Below are positions 14,954 to 24,088 of a stretch of DNA of 33,058 nt, piece by piece. The first letter of the stretch is position 1; every line of letters begins with the position of its first letter. A program made the translations under genes and the position numbers. The notes under the pieces were generated by a model, which was not told where the DNA came from, searched no databases, and saw only the letters and a list, made by a program, of their open reading frames with translations. Source of the DNA: Methylococcaceae bacterium (GTDB lineage: Bacteria; Pseudomonadota; Gammaproteobacteria; Methylococcales; Methylococcaceae); contig CADDYU010000037.1 in NCBI GenBank assembly GCA_902810705.1, positions 1-33,058 on the forward strand, written 5' to 3'.

Positions 14954-16453
14954 CTATAACCGCAATCCCTTGGGCACCAGCCATCGTTCAGCAAGCTCGA
15001 AGAGCCCTTCGATGCCGAGCGCGAGCAGGGCGGCGGGGACGGCCCCCTGCAGGATCAATCCCGTGTCGTCCAAGCGAATGCCCGTGAGGATCGGCTGTCC
15101 GTAGCCTCCCGCGCCAATGAGAGCGCCCAAGGTCGCCATGCCCACGTCAATCACGGCGGCGGTCTTGATGCCGGCGAGAATGGTCCTCGAAGCCAGAGGC
15201 AATTCCACCCATCGCAGGCGGTCGAAGCGGGGGAGACCGAGGGCATCGGCCGATTCGAGCAGAGACCTCGGGATGTCCCGAAGCCCCGTACAGGTGTTGC
15301 GGAGGATGGGCAAAAGACTATACAGAAACAGAGCGACAATGGCCGGCCACTCGCCAATCCCCAGCAAGGGGATCATGAACACGAGAAGCGCGAGCGAGGG
15401 AATCGTCTGAAGAATCCCGGCACCCCCCAGCACCCATCGACCGAGCCGGGGCTTTCGCGCACAGAGGATTCCCAGCGGAACGGCGACGAGGATGGCGCCC
15501 GTCAACGAGATCGCGACCAGCGTGAGATGCTCGACGGTGCGTCGCCCAAGATCTGCGCTCACGCTCGCGAGCCGGGGCTCGGCCGGCGGGATTCCGAGCC
15601 GCTGATTCAAAAAGCCTGTCGCCACCTGGCTCTCGGGGACTTTATCGAGCTTGACTGCGGAGTTCAGAGCGATCATCGTCTCCTCGGTGACTTGTCCCTC
15701 GAGCCGCCGGAGCACCGGCAGAACCGCCGGCAGCCGCTGCTCGAGATCGGCCCGGTAGAGAAAAACGGCGCGGTAGTCGGGAAAGTAACCCCGGTCATCC
15801 CGGAGCACCCGCAGCGAGTAGTACCGGATTTCGGCATCGGTGGTGTAGAGATCCGTCACATCCAGCGTACCGCTTGTGAGTCCCCGATAGGCGAGATCGT
15901 GGTCCAGCCCCACGGCGCTCTGCTGAGGCAGCCCGTAGGCCCGTTTGAGCCCCGGCCAGCCGTCCGCCCGGGCCATGAATTCGTTGCTGAAACCGAATTT
16001 GAGCGACGGATGGTTTCGCAAATCGGAGAGGGTGGCGATTCTCAAAAGGTCCGCGCGCGCGGCCAGCATGCCGAGAGCATAGGTGTTGTTGAACCCGAGC
16101 GGCTCGCTCATGCCGAGGCCCTGCTCGGCCAGCGCCTCGCGCAGCGCGCTAACCTCGCGCCGGCCCTTCAGCCGATTCCCTAGAATCTCCTCCAGCAGGG
16201 TGCCCGTGTATTCGGGGTAGAGATCGATCTCGCCGGCCAGAAGGGCTTGCCATAGGAGCCTCGTCCCGCCCAGCTGGCTCTTGTGCCGGACCTCGATGGC
16301 CCGGCCTCGGAGAAGCTCGGTCGCGATCTCGCCGAGGATCACCGATTCCGTGAATGGCTTGGAGCCAACGGTCACGCCCGAGGCATTCTTCGCTCCGGCC
16401 GCCAAAGCATAGCCGAGCCACAGGCTCAACAAGAGAAGCGCGCCATAGCTCAC
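14954..16453 (-). CDS. ABC importer fusion: substrate-binding protein + permease (glycine betaine/choline-type)
   Basis: A 499-residue fusion. Residues 1 to about 20 are a signal/anchor segment (ALLLLSLWLGYALAAG). About 25-290 form an OpuCC/OsmX-like binding domain: VGSKPFTESVILGEIATELL, KSQLGGTRLLWQALLAGEIDLYPEYTGTLLEE, and LYTTDAEIRYYSLRVLRDDRGYFPDYRAV. About 300-499 form a permease with an EAA-type loop, SLLESADALGLPRFDRLRWVELPLASRTILAG. Together with the ATPase encoded just upstream it makes a compact two-gene importer, probably for a quaternary amine or related solute (betaine, choline, carnitine, ergothioneine-like). Known fusions of this family usually place the permease first; here the binding domain is first. 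GTG 16453 overlaps the ATPase stop by four bases (GTGA), giving coupled translation. The ligand is not determinable by eye. Confidence 0.88.
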   Translation of the reverse strand: MSYGALLLLSLWLGYALAAGAKNASGVTVGSKPFTESVILGEIATELLRGRAIEVRHKSQLGGTRLLWQALLAGEIDLYPEYTGTLLEEILGNRLKGRREVSALREALAEQGLGMSEPLGFNNTYALGMLAARADLLRIATLSDLRNHPSLKFGFSNEFMARADGWPGLKRAYGLPQQSAVGLDHDLAYRGLTSGTLDVTDLYTTDAEIRYYSLRVLRDDRGYFPDYRAVFLYRADLEQRLPAVLPVLRRLEGQVTEETMIALNSAVKLDKVPESQVATGFLNQRLGIPPAEPRLASVSADLGRRTVEHLTLVAISLTGAILVAVPLGILCARKPRLGRWVLGGAGILQTIPSLALLVFMIPLLGIGEWPAIVALFLYSLLPILRNTCTGLRDIPRSLLESADALGLPRFDRLRWVELPLASRTILAGIKTAAVIDVGMATLGALIGAGGYGQPILTGIRLDDTGLILQGAVPAALLALGIEGLFELAERWLVPKGLRL

Positions 16454-17202
16454 GGCGGCGGCCTCACGAGGCTGCCGGCGAGACCCCGCTGAGCCCTCAC
16501 GAACCGGGCGACATAGGGGCTCGCGGGGGCTTCCAGCAAAGCCGCCATCGGCCCTTGCTGCGCGATGGCGCCTTGATGGAGCAGCACGATCTCGTCCGCG
16601 AAAAAGCCGGCCTCGCCAAGGTCGTGGGTCACCATCAGGACGGTCTTGCCAAGGGACGCGAACAACGCCTTGAGATCGGCCTGGAGCTCGTAGCGGATCA
16701 AAGGATCGAGAGCCCCCAGCGGCTCGTCCAAGAGCAGAAGCTCGGGGTCCAGCATCAACGCCCGAATCAGCGCCACCCGCTGCCGCTCGCCACCCGAGAG
16801 CTGGGAAGGATAACGGGCCAACGCCGCCTTCGGCAGACGGACGAGATCCAGCAGCTCGAACAGCCGGGTGTCGATCCGATCCAGCGACCAGCCGAGCCGG
16901 CTCGGCATCAAGGCCACGTTGTCGTGGGCGGTCAGGTGGGGAAACAGCCCGCCCTCCTGAATGAGGTAGCCCATCCGGCGTCGCAGCGCGAGGGCCGTGG
17001 CGGCGGTGACCTGCTCGCCCATGAACTCGACGGTGCCTCGATCCGGGAGAATCAGGCCGTTCGCCATTCGGATCAGGGTGGATTTGCCGGAACCGCTCGC
17101 CCCGATGACGACCATGACCCGCCCCCTTGGAATCGACAAATCGATGTCGCGCAGCACGATGACGCCAGCATAGCTTTTAGTGATTCGCGACAGCTTAAGC
17201 AT
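16450..17202 (-). CDS. ABC transporter ATP-binding protein of the amine-type importer
   Basis: A 250-residue ABC ATPase, the usual length without the C-terminal CBS domains found in some OpuA/ProV proteins. Walker A is GASGSGKST (34-42), the Q-loop is in GYLIQEGGLFPHLT, the signature is LSGGERQR, Walker B is LLLLDEPLGALD, and the switch His is in MVTHDLGEA. It powers the membrane protein encoded immediately downstream, with which it overlaps by four bases. The Q-loop sequence QEGGLFPHLT and signature context match ATPases of osmoprotectant importers. The start ATG 17202 has no strong Shine-Dalgarno, but the N-terminus (MLKLSRITKSYAG) aligns with the family. The minus-strand marR gene ends 156 bases upstream, so co-transcription is possible but not evident. 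Confidence 0.93.
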   Translation of the reverse strand: MLKLSRITKSYAGVIVLRDIDLSIPRGRVMVVIGASGSGKSTLIRMANGLILPDRGTVEFMGEQVTAATALALRRRMGYLIQEGGLFPHLTAHDNVALMPSRLGWSLDRIDTRLFELLDLVRLPKAALARYPSQLSGGERQRVALIRALMLDPELLLLDEPLGALDPLIRYELQADLKALFASLGKTVLMVTHDLGEAGFFADEIVLLHQGAIAQQGPMAALLEAPASPYVARFVRAQRGLAGSLVRPPP

Positions 17203-17358
17203 GCCTCGATCATACCGGCGTTGAGTTTTGGTGTCTCCAAGCGCGGGGCGCCGCGCGCCTGATCGGCTGTTCCGCTTCGAGGCGAGAGCGCTGATTTGCC
17301 CGCGCCGGGGGTATTCGCGATCTCTAGCGGCCGTTCGGGCCCGGAACCGCGCCGTAAG

Positions 17359-17787
17359 CTATGCGTCGGGGCTGAACGAGGTCACGTCGGGGACGGTGAA
17401 TTTGCCCTGGAGGGAGAGCAGTTCGGCGCGATGCAGCCGAGCCAGTTGTTCTATACATTCCTCGCCCTTTCTTTGTAGCCTCACTTCGACCTGGCGTTTG
17501 TCTCGGGAACTGCCGCGGCGTTCCACCAAGCCCCGTTTCTCGCAACGGGTGATCAACGCCACGACCCCATGGTGCTTGGCCTGGAGACGCTCGGCCAGCT
17601 CTCCCACCGTAGCCCATTCCCGTCCCGGAAACCCTTTGATGTGAAGCAACAAAAGGTATTGCAGCGGCGTGAGGCCATGCTTGTGCGTGATCTCCTCGCT
17701 GAAACGGAGGAAACGGCGAAGCTGATAGCGAAACTCGGCAAGAGCCTCGAAATCTTGCTTCGAGAGCGGCGAATCGGAGGGCTTCAT
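17359..17787 (-). CDS. MarR-family transcriptional regulator
   Basis: A 142-residue winged-helix regulator. Helices at the N-terminus form the dimer (FRYQLRRFLRFSEEITHKHGLTPLQYLLLLHI). The recognition region is TVGELAERLQAKHHGVVALITRCEKRGLVER, and the wing carries the typical D-x-R motif (SSRDKRQVEVRLQRKG). MarR proteins repress efflux genes until a phenolic or aromatic ligand releases them. It is divergent from the efflux operon starting at 18038, the usual EmrR/MarR arrangement. The frame extends to GTG 17820, but a likely minus-strand promoter ends almost at that codon, so I prefer ATG 17787, which matches normal family length. Autoregulation through the palindrome at 17821-17839 is inferred. 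Confidence 0.88.
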   Translation of the reverse strand: MKPSDSPLSKQDFEALAEFRYQLRRFLRFSEEITHKHGLTPLQYLLLLHIKGFPGREWATVGELAERLQAKHHGVVALITRCEKRGLVERRGSSRDKRQVEVRLQRKGEECIEQLARLHRAELLSLQGKFTVPDVTSFSPDA

Positions 17788-17813
17788 CGTGGTCTGCGAT
17801 GCCTGGTGGTTTA

Positions 17814-17843
17814 TTGACACTATATCATGCCATGATATATCGT
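17814..17843 (+). promoter_or_regulatory. Promoter of the efflux operon and 19-bp operator palindrome
   Basis: TATATCATG-C-CATGATATA (17821-17839) is a perfect 9-bp-arm palindrome. On the plus strand TTGACA (17814-17819) precedes it, and TATATC (17836-17841) or TATCGT (17838-17843) lies 16-18 bases on, so the palindrome fills the spacer. On the minus strand TTGAAA with a 17-base spacer and GATATA also straddles it. A MarR dimer bound here would block both directions. Confidence 0.65.
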
Positions 17844-18037
17844 TTTCAAATAACTGTAATCAGCAAGAAAAACAGCGGCGTACTGCCATGAGGCTGTGAC
17901 GCTCGCGGCGACCGACAAGGGCGGCCTGGATCGGTTCTCATTCGGCCGGACCCGATCCCGTCCGCGGGCACATTGGCCGCGAGTCTCGGCCTTTAACTCT
18001 TAATGTAGAGCATCAGGATTTTTGATTTTAGCCATCA

Positions 18038-19633
18038 ATGCCGATCGTTTTCCCAAGGCGTCTGCGAGGCTGGCGCTTCATCCTGTTCAACATCGCCCTC
18101 GGCCTCGGGCATATGATCGTGCTGTTCAATGCGGGCTCCTATATTGCCTTGATGCCTCATGTGGCCGGCGATTTGGGCGGGGTGCTGCCGAGCCTCGGCA
18201 CCTGGGCGCAGACGGATTTCATGATCGCCCTCGCCCTGGCCTTTCCGATCGCCCGCTGGCTCTCGGGCCGCTTCGGGGATTACCGGCTGTTCGTCACGGC
18301 GTTTGCCGCTTATGCCTTGGCGTCCTCTCTGTGCGCTCTCAGCGAAACTCTACGGCTGTTTCTCCCAGCGCGCATTTTCCTGGGGTTTGCCGGCGGGGTC
18401 ACCCTCCCCATCGGGCAGGCCCTGTTGCTGAGGGAATACCCCGATCGGCTTAGGTCGATGGGACTTGGGGTTTGGGGCCTGTTCACGTTGATGCCGTTCA
18501 CGGTCGGGTTTGCCGTGGGAGGCTGGATCGCCGACGAGATCGGCTGGCGCTACCTTTTTTATCTGAATATTCCAATCGCCCTGACCATCGCCGGTGTTGT
18601 CGGCTCGCTGCTCCACGGCCGAGGATTCCAGCGCCGCTATCTTCGCTTCGATTTCGTCGGTTTCGTTCTTCTTGCCGTGCTCCTGGGCGGCCTGCAGACC
18701 CTCCTTAATCAAGGCAACGACTTCGACTGGCTCGATTCTCCCTTTCTGCGCGGGGTCCTGGCCGCCGTCATCGTGGCGCTGCCCTGCTTCGTGGTCTGGG
18801 AATTGGGGGAACGTCATCCCTCGCTCGACATCAGGCTCTTTAGTCATCGCAATTTCGCCGTCGGCGTCATTTGCCTCACGCTGGGGTTCCTGGCCATCCA
18901 GGGGCTACTTTCGTTGCTGATCGTCCAGCTCCAAGTTCTCCTGGGATATTCCTCGATTCTCGCCAGCCTCGAGTTCCTCACCATGATTCTGTTGGCGGCA
19001 CCGGTGACTGCCATCATGCACGAGGTGACCCGAGGCGTCGATGCGCGCCTGTTGGCTTGTCTCAATCTCCTGGGGTTCGCCTTCACCCTCTTTTGGATGG
19101 GACTGTTCGACGATCCCGAGTCGTTCGATCAGATTTTTTGGCCCATGCTGGCCTTCGGCTTTTTTCTGGGCTCCTTCTTCACGCCGCTGACCACCCTCAC
19201 CCTGCATGGCTTGTCCGGCGGTCAGATAATGCGGGCGGCGGAAGAGACGGCTTTACTGCGCATCGCCGCCGGCGCCTTCGGCATTACCTTGCAGGGGATC
19301 GTGCTATTTCGGCGCAGCCCTTTTCATCAACTTGAATTGGCGGACTATTTCGGTGGCAGGCGGTTCGCTTCCATCGACTTGCTAGAGCAGTTCTCCGCCA
19401 AGCTGGAAGGCTTTGGCCTCCCTGCCAGCATGGTCAAGGGCAAGCTTTTAGCGCTCGTTAAACAGCATGCGGCGATTCTGGCGTTGAATGACGCCTTCTT
19501 GCTGTCCAGTTTTCTCTTTGTCGGGCTGGCTGGGCTCGTATGGCTGGCCCATCCAACGCATCTCCCGCCGCCTCCCACCCTCAAGGAAGAATTGGACGAG
19601 CTTCAGGCCGAAGAGTTAATGGAGGAGCCATGA
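18038..19633 (+). CDS. emrB: EmrB/QacA-type MFS drug efflux transporter (DHA2, 14 TM)
   Basis: A 531-residue inner-membrane proton-coupled exporter. Hydrophobic segments are spread along the chain as in the 14-helix DHA2 group. The motif-A region between TM2 and TM3 reads LSGRFGDYRLF, and the helix-5 antiporter motif-C area reads GLFTLMPFTVGFAVGGWIADEIGWRYLFYLNIPIAL, both typical of EmrB. The C-terminal tail is acidic (LKEELDELQAEELMEEP). It pumps toxic compounds through a tripartite complex with the HlyD-type adaptor (21306-22583) and outer-membrane lipoprotein (19630-21153) encoded downstream. ATG 18038 has a weak ribosome-binding site. The stop overlaps the next start (ATGA at 19630-19633). 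Expression is probably controlled by the divergent MarR protein. The substrate is unknown; hydrophobic acids or uncouplers are usual for this family. Confidence 0.9.
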   Translation: MPIVFPRRLRGWRFILFNIALGLGHMIVLFNAGSYIALMPHVAGDLGGVLPSLGTWAQTDFMIALALAFPIARWLSGRFGDYRLFVTAFAAYALASSLCALSETLRLFLPARIFLGFAGGVTLPIGQALLLREYPDRLRSMGLGVWGLFTLMPFTVGFAVGGWIADEIGWRYLFYLNIPIALTIAGVVGSLLHGRGFQRRYLRFDFVGFVLLAVLLGGLQTLLNQGNDFDWLDSPFLRGVLAAVIVALPCFVVWELGERHPSLDIRLFSHRNFAVGVICLTLGFLAIQGLLSLLIVQLQVLLGYSSILASLEFLTMILLAAPVTAIMHEVTRGVDARLLACLNLLGFAFTLFWMGLFDDPESFDQIFWPMLAFGFFLGSFFTPLTTLTLHGLSGGQIMRAAEETALLRIAAGAFGITLQGIVLFRRSPFHQLELADYFGGRRFASIDLLEQFSAKLEGFGLPASMVKGKLLALVKQHAAILALNDAFLLSSFLFVGLAGLVWLAHPTHLPPPPTLKEELDELQAEELMEEP

Positions 19634-21153
19634 TTCATCCATTCCTGGCGAGGTGGCGGCCGTGGCGCTCGGGACTCGCTTGCGGCTTGATGCTTCTGAC
19701 CTCGGGGTGCGCCTGGATTCCGCCGGGCGGGAAGCGCGCCGAGTTCCGAACTCCGCCGGCGCTGGAACACACCTTGGCCGAGGCTGGGCGGGAGGAGCCA
19801 CTCTCGCCTCTTAGGCATTGGCCGAATGATCGATGGTGGCGGCAATTCGGAAGTCCCGAGCTCAACCGGCTCATGGAGGCAGCCTTGAAGGACAACCCCG
19901 GCCTCAAGGCGGCCGCCGCCCGGCTGCGCCAGGCCGAAGGCGTAGCTCGGGTAGAGGGTGCGAGATTGCTGCCCTTCCTCGATGCCGAGGTGGAACTCTC
20001 CACCGAGCGCATTTCGGAACATGGCGTCAAAGCCGCGCTCAATCCGGAGGTCGCCGGAGCTCACATCATCTTTGGCAATCTCAAGCCCTTGAGCTTCCGC
20101 TACGAGTTCGATTTCTGGGGAAAAAACCGGGCTGCCCTGGAGGCGGCTTTGGGAGAGGCGGCGGCCGAGGAGGCGGAACAAGCCGAGGTACGGCTGCGAC
20201 TGACGGCGGCGATTGCACGTTCCTATTTTCGCGGGGTGGCGCTGCGGCAGCAGCTCGATTTGGTCGAAGACATGGTGAAGCTCCGGCGTGAACTTCTCCA
20301 CCTGGCCGAAACGCGATATCGGCTGGGTCTTGATACCGCCGATCCGGTGAAGGAAGCTACCATTGCCCTGGAGACCGCCAACAAGCGAGAGGCCGGTACT
20401 CGGGACCAGCTGGATCTTCAGCGGAATCTCTTGGCGCGGCTGTTGGGCACGGGGCCCGATAAAACTCGGAACCTGTTTACGGGCCGAGTGACCATTCCCG
20501 AACGAATTCCGCTGCCGACGAAACTTCCGCTCGAATTGCTTGCCCATCGACCGGATCTCGCCTCGGCCGTCCACCAGGCCGAAGCGGCGGCACAGCGCAT
20601 CAAGGTGGCCAAGGCAAGTTTCCTTCCCACGATCGACTTGACGGCTTTCGTCGGTTTGAACGCGCTCAGACTCACGAAGGGCGCGAGTTCTCTCGCCAAT
20701 GTCCTGTTTTCGGGGTCTAGCTTCGCTTACGGGATCACGCCGGGCCTACGGCTCCCCTGGTTCGAAGGCGGACGTCTGCGCGGAGAACTGTCGGCTCAGC
20801 GAGCGGAATACGACAGAGCCGTGGAGCTTTACAACGACACTTTGCTGCACGCCATCCAGGAGGTCGCCGACAGCCTAAGCAGCTGGCGGGAGACCCGCAC
20901 CATTGTCGAGTCCCATAATCGCCTGCTGGCCTCACAGCGCGAAGATCTGAACTTGGCTCAGGAGCGCTTGAATAGCGGTCTGGATGATCGCCGCGCGGTG
21001 CTCGCGCGCCGGCACGCCGTTCTGGACCAGGAATACGCGTTGAAGGCCTTGGAAACCCATCAACTCGTGGCGATGGCGGATCTCATCGAGGCCTTGGGCG
21101 GCGGCTATAAGAACGATCTCGATCTCACGCGCTCCCGCGAGGAAAGGGAATGA
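19630..21153 (+). CDS. NodT-family outer-membrane efflux lipoprotein (TolC-like)
   Basis: A 507-residue outer-membrane channel protein. A lipoprotein signal peptide ends in LLTSGC, so Cys27 is the lipidated residue. Two TolC-type repeats follow: the first around WWRQFGSPELNRLMEAALKDNPGLKAAAARLRQAEG and YEFDFWGKNRAALEAA, the second around LLAHRPDLASAVHQAEAAAQRIKVAKASFLPTIDLTA and PWFEGGRLRGELSAQRAEYDRAVELYNDTLLHAIQEVADSLSSW. These long coiled-coil helices build the periplasmic tunnel. It is the outer part of the EmrB-type pump. ATG 19630 overlaps the previous stop and has GGAGGAG just ahead; a longer in-frame extension to 19540 lies inside the transporter gene and would bury the lipobox, so it was rejected. 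Confidence 0.92.
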   Translation: MIHPFLARWRPWRSGLACGLMLLTSGCAWIPPGGKRAEFRTPPALEHTLAEAGREEPLSPLRHWPNDRWWRQFGSPELNRLMEAALKDNPGLKAAAARLRQAEGVARVEGARLLPFLDAEVELSTERISEHGVKAALNPEVAGAHIIFGNLKPLSFRYEFDFWGKNRAALEAALGEAAAEEAEQAEVRLRLTAAIARSYFRGVALRQQLDLVEDMVKLRRELLHLAETRYRLGLDTADPVKEATIALETANKREAGTRDQLDLQRNLLARLLGTGPDKTRNLFTGRVTIPERIPLPTKLPLELLAHRPDLASAVHQAEAAAQRIKVAKASFLPTIDLTAFVGLNALRLTKGASSLANVLFSGSSFAYGITPGLRLPWFEGGRLRGELSAQRAEYDRAVELYNDTLLHAIQEVADSLSSWRETRTIVESHNRLLASQREDLNLAQERLNSGLDDRRAVLARRHAVLDQEYALKALETHQLVAMADLIEALGGGYKNDLDLTRSREERE

Positions 21154-21305
21154 ACTCAACACCTGTCTAAAGGCGAAGCTCGGGTTCTCGATGAGCCGGC
21201 TTGGCCTCGACACCTCTTGAGATCGCCTTCTCGCTTTAAGAACAAGAACACTTAATTTAAGAGAAAGAATAACTATTAAATTCGGGATTCTCTGCATCGG
21301 CGCCC

Positions 21306-22583
21306 ATGAAAGTTCATCCGAAGACCATCCGCGCTCGCCGCAACCGCCGCCTCCTGCTCGTGGGCCTTGTTCTGGCCGTGTGCGCGTTAGCCTATGCCGG
21401 CTATTGGGGGCTGCACGCGCGATTCCGGGTGGTCACCGATAACGCCTTCGTTACCGGCAACCTGATTCCGGTGGAGGCCGATGCAACCGGCATTGTCACT
21501 CGGGTTCTGGCCGAGGAAACCGAGTATGTGCACAAGGGCGATCTTCTGGTCCAGCTCGATGAACACCGCGCCCAGGCCGCGCTGGGCCAGGCCGGGGGCG
21601 AGCTGGGACGGACAGTACGCCAGATTGGCGCCTTGTTCGCGACCCGGCAGCAATTATGCCAAAAGCTGGTGGCTCGTTCGGCTCAGCTCGCCCGAGTCCG
21701 GCATGACGTGATCCGCTTCCGCCAAGCGCTCCCCAGCGGTTCGGTATCCGAGCAGGTGCTGCAAAATGCCGAGGACCAGATGCATTCGCTTGACGCCGAG
21801 ATGCGGGAAGCCGGCGCCGAGCTTCGCGCCATCGAGGCGCGGGTGGCAGGGACCAGCCGAACGGAGCACCCGGACGTTGAAATGGCGAAGCACAAGTTCA
21901 TCGAGGCCTATCTGGACTATGCCAGGCAGCGGATCCGAGCGCCGGCATCGGGCTACCTGGCGATGCGCAAGGTCCAGGTCGGAGACCGGGTTCTTCCGGG
22001 CGATCCTCTCCTGATAGTGGTGCCTCTCGATCACCTGTGGGTGGAGGCGAACTTGCGGGAGACCGAGCTGCAACGGGTCAAGCCGGGCCAATCGGCGCAA
22101 GTGGTCGTCGATCTGTACGGGCAAAGTTATACCTATCACGGCACGGTGGAAGGCCTGGTGCCTGGCACCGGCAGCGTGTTCGCCTTGTTGCCTCCGGATC
22201 ACGCCACCGGCAACTTCATACATATCGTCGAACGGGTCCCCGTGCGTATCGCGCTGCGAAAGGAGGACCTGTTGAGACAACCGCTTCGTCCGGGGCTTTC
22301 CACGGTGACGTCCATCAATATCGAAGAGCCGGGGCAGTCTCCGAACGTTTCCCTGGTGGAAGCCTCCAGCAAGGAATACGAGACCGATATTTTCGCCGAC
22401 GAACTCGCCCAAGCGGAATTCCAGGCGGACGAGATCATCACGAAAAACCTGATTCCAAGGAACGAACCCCTGGAACCCGCCGGATGCACCGCGCCCTATG
22501 GGCCGACTGCGGCGCCGGTTCCCATGGGGCGGATCGGCCGAGCCGCGCATCCTGGAGATAAGGCACCGCAACTCGGCCAATGA
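21306..22583 (+). CDS. emrA: HlyD/EmrA-family membrane fusion (adaptor) protein
   Basis: A 425-residue periplasmic adaptor anchored by one N-terminal helix (about 15-36, LLLVGLVLAVCALAYAGYWGL) after a basic RARRNRR segment. The biotinyl-lipoyl domain begins VVTDNAFVTGNLIPVEADATGIVTRVLAEETEYVHKGDLLVQLD, is split by a coiled-coil hairpin (about 85-195), and resumes IRAPASGYLAMRKVQVGDRVLPGDPLLIVVP. A beta-barrel follows (VEANLRETELQRVKPGQSAQVVVD). It links the MFS pump to the outer-membrane channel. The order transporter, outer-membrane factor, adaptor differs from E. coli emrRAB, where the adaptor precedes the transporter. The C-terminus has an unusual extension of roughly 70 residues, acidic then Pro/Gly-rich. 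A 152-base gap precedes it, and the start lacks a strong ribosome-binding site. Confidence 0.9.
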   Translation: MKVHPKTIRARRNRRLLLVGLVLAVCALAYAGYWGLHARFRVVTDNAFVTGNLIPVEADATGIVTRVLAEETEYVHKGDLLVQLDEHRAQAALGQAGGELGRTVRQIGALFATRQQLCQKLVARSAQLARVRHDVIRFRQALPSGSVSEQVLQNAEDQMHSLDAEMREAGAELRAIEARVAGTSRTEHPDVEMAKHKFIEAYLDYARQRIRAPASGYLAMRKVQVGDRVLPGDPLLIVVPLDHLWVEANLRETELQRVKPGQSAQVVVDLYGQSYTYHGTVEGLVPGTGSVFALLPPDHATGNFIHIVERVPVRIALRKEDLLRQPLRPGLSTVTSINIEEPGQSPNVSLVEASSKEYETDIFADELAQAEFQADEIITKNLIPRNEPLEPAGCTAPYGPTAAPVPMGRIGRAAHPGDKAPQLGQ

Positions 22584-22611
22584 ACGACGGTCCGAAATAC
22601 CGCCGGCCCGT

Positions 22612-22619
22612 GCTATTCT
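22612..22619 (+). promoter_or_regulatory. Candidate extended -10 promoter for hldE
   Basis: TGC-TATTCT is an extended -10 element (TGn plus a TATAAT-like hexamer) with no good -35 match at the normal distance. It lies 30 bases before the hldE start codon and after the adaptor gene's stop, so it could serve hldE-dnaB-alr. Confidence 0.35.
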
Positions 22620-22649
22620 AGTCGCCCGTTTTTCCGCTCCGTCCGACCC

Positions 22650-24086
22650 ATGCAACTTCCTGATTTTTCTGCCGCCCGCGTGCTGGTGGCGGGCGATTTG
22701 ATGCTGGACCGCTATTGGCACGGCGGGACTTCGCGCATCTCGCCCGAGGCGCCGGTGCCGGTGGTTCTGGTGAACGGCGTCGAGGAGCGGGCCGGCGGCG
22801 CGGGCAACGTGGCCTTGAACGTCGCCGCCTTGGGAAGCGCGGTGGATCTTCTTGGCTATTGCGGCCGCGACGAAGCCGGGGCCCGCCTCCTCGCGCTCCT
22901 GGAGCAAGCCGGCATCCGCTGCGCCATCGAGCAGATGGATAGGCTGCCCACCATCACCAAGCTCAGAGTGCTGAGCCGGCATCAGCAATTGATCCGGCTG
23001 GATTTCGAGGAGCGCTTCCATGCGCTCGACCCCAACGGTCTCGCCGATCGCTTCCAGGCCAAATTGGCCGATACAGACGCGGTGGTCTTGTCCGACTACG
23101 GAAAAGGCACGCTACGGGAAATCCCCGTCTTGATCGAACTCGCGAGAGCCGCCGGAAATCCGGTGCTGGCCGACCCCAAGGGCGCCGATTTCGACAAGTA
23201 TCGGGGCGCCACCCTGATCACGCCCAACCGCAGCGAATTCGAAGCGGTGGTAGGTCCCTGCCGGGACGACGGTGAATTGATCGACAAAGGCGAGGCGATG
23301 CTGGACCGGCTGGAACTTGACGCCCTGCTGATCACCCGCGGCGAGCACGGCATGACCCTGCTGCAAAAAGACCGGCCAGCCCGGCACCTGCCCGCCCATG
23401 CCAAGGAGGTCTACGACGTGACTGGGGCCGGGGATACGGTGATTTCCGTGTTGGCGGCGGCGCTCGCCGCAGGTTGCGGGCTGCCGGACGCAACCCAGCT
23501 GGCGAATGTGGCGGCGGGGCTCGTCGTCGGCAAGCTCGGCACGGCCAGTGTCTCCCCGGAAGAAATCGAACTCGCCCTGCGCGGCCGCCGCGCCCGCCAA
23601 CGCGGTGTCATCGCGTTCGACGCGTTGCTGCCGATTTTGGCGGCGGCCCGCGGGCGGGGCGAAACCATCGTCGCCACCAATGGCTGCTTCGACATCCTGC
23701 ATCCGGGACATCTCCAGTATCTGCAACAGGCACGGGAGCTCGGCGATCGGCTGGTGGTGCTGGTCAACGGCGATGCCTCGGTAAGGCGGCTGAAAGGCGC
23801 GGGCCGCCCGGTCAATTCCCTGGCTCACCGCATGGCGATGCTGGCAGCGCTCGAATGCGTCGACTGGGTGGTGCCTTTCGAGGAAGATACGCCGCGCGAC
23901 GCCATCGGCCGGCTGCTGCCGGACGTTCTGGTCAAGGGCGGCGATTACCGCCGCGTCGAAGACATCGCCGGCCACGATTACGTGCTCGCCAACGGCGGCA
24001 CCGTGAAACTGCTAGGCTTCGTCGAGGGCTTCTCCACCAGCTGCCTCATCCGCCAAATCGCCGAAAGCGAATTACGGAATCTCTGA
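22650..24086 (+). CDS. hldE: Bifunctional heptose-7-phosphate kinase / heptose-1-phosphate adenylyltransferase
   Basis: A 478-residue two-domain enzyme of LPS core heptose synthesis, making ADP-glycero-manno-heptose from heptose 7-phosphate in the cytosol. The N-terminal ribokinase-like kinase begins [29 protein letters not shown], contains GGAGNVALN, and ends with the catalytic DVTGAGDT (256-263). The C-terminal cytidylyltransferase-like domain (from about 335) has [16 protein letters not shown] with HPGH at 351-354, then [17 protein letters not shown] and the end motif [12 protein letters not shown]. The length matches E. coli HldE. The start at 22650 aligns with the family; the Shine-Dalgarno is weak. 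The stop lies two bases before dnaB. Confidence 0.96.
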   Translation: MQLPDFSAARVLVAGDLMLDRYWHGGTSRISPEAPVPVVLVNGVEERAGGAGNVALNVAALGSAVDLLGYCGRDEAGARLLALLEQAGIRCAIEQMDRLPTITKLRVLSRHQQLIRLDFEERFHALDPNGLADRFQAKLADTDAVVLSDYGKGTLREIPVLIELARAAGNPVLADPKGADFDKYRGATLITPNRSEFEAVVGPCRDDGELIDKGEAMLDRLELDALLITRGEHGMTLLQKDRPARHLPAHAKEVYDVTGAGDTVISVLAAALAAGCGLPDATQLANVAAGLVVGKLGTASVSPEEIELALRGRRARQRGVIAFDALLPILAAARGRGETIVATNGCFDILHPGHLQYLQQARELGDRLVVLVNGDASVRRLKGAGRPVNSLAHRMAMLAALECVDWVVPFEEDTPRDAIGRLLPDVLVKGGDYRRVEDIAGHDYVLANGGTVKLLGFVEGFSTSCLIRQIAESELRNL

Positions 24087-24088
24087 AC

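Noticed and set aside
21654..23021. Leftward 455-codon frame across the adaptor and hldE
   Set aside because: Crosses two well-supported plus-strand genes and has shadow-like composition (His/Arg/Gly-rich).
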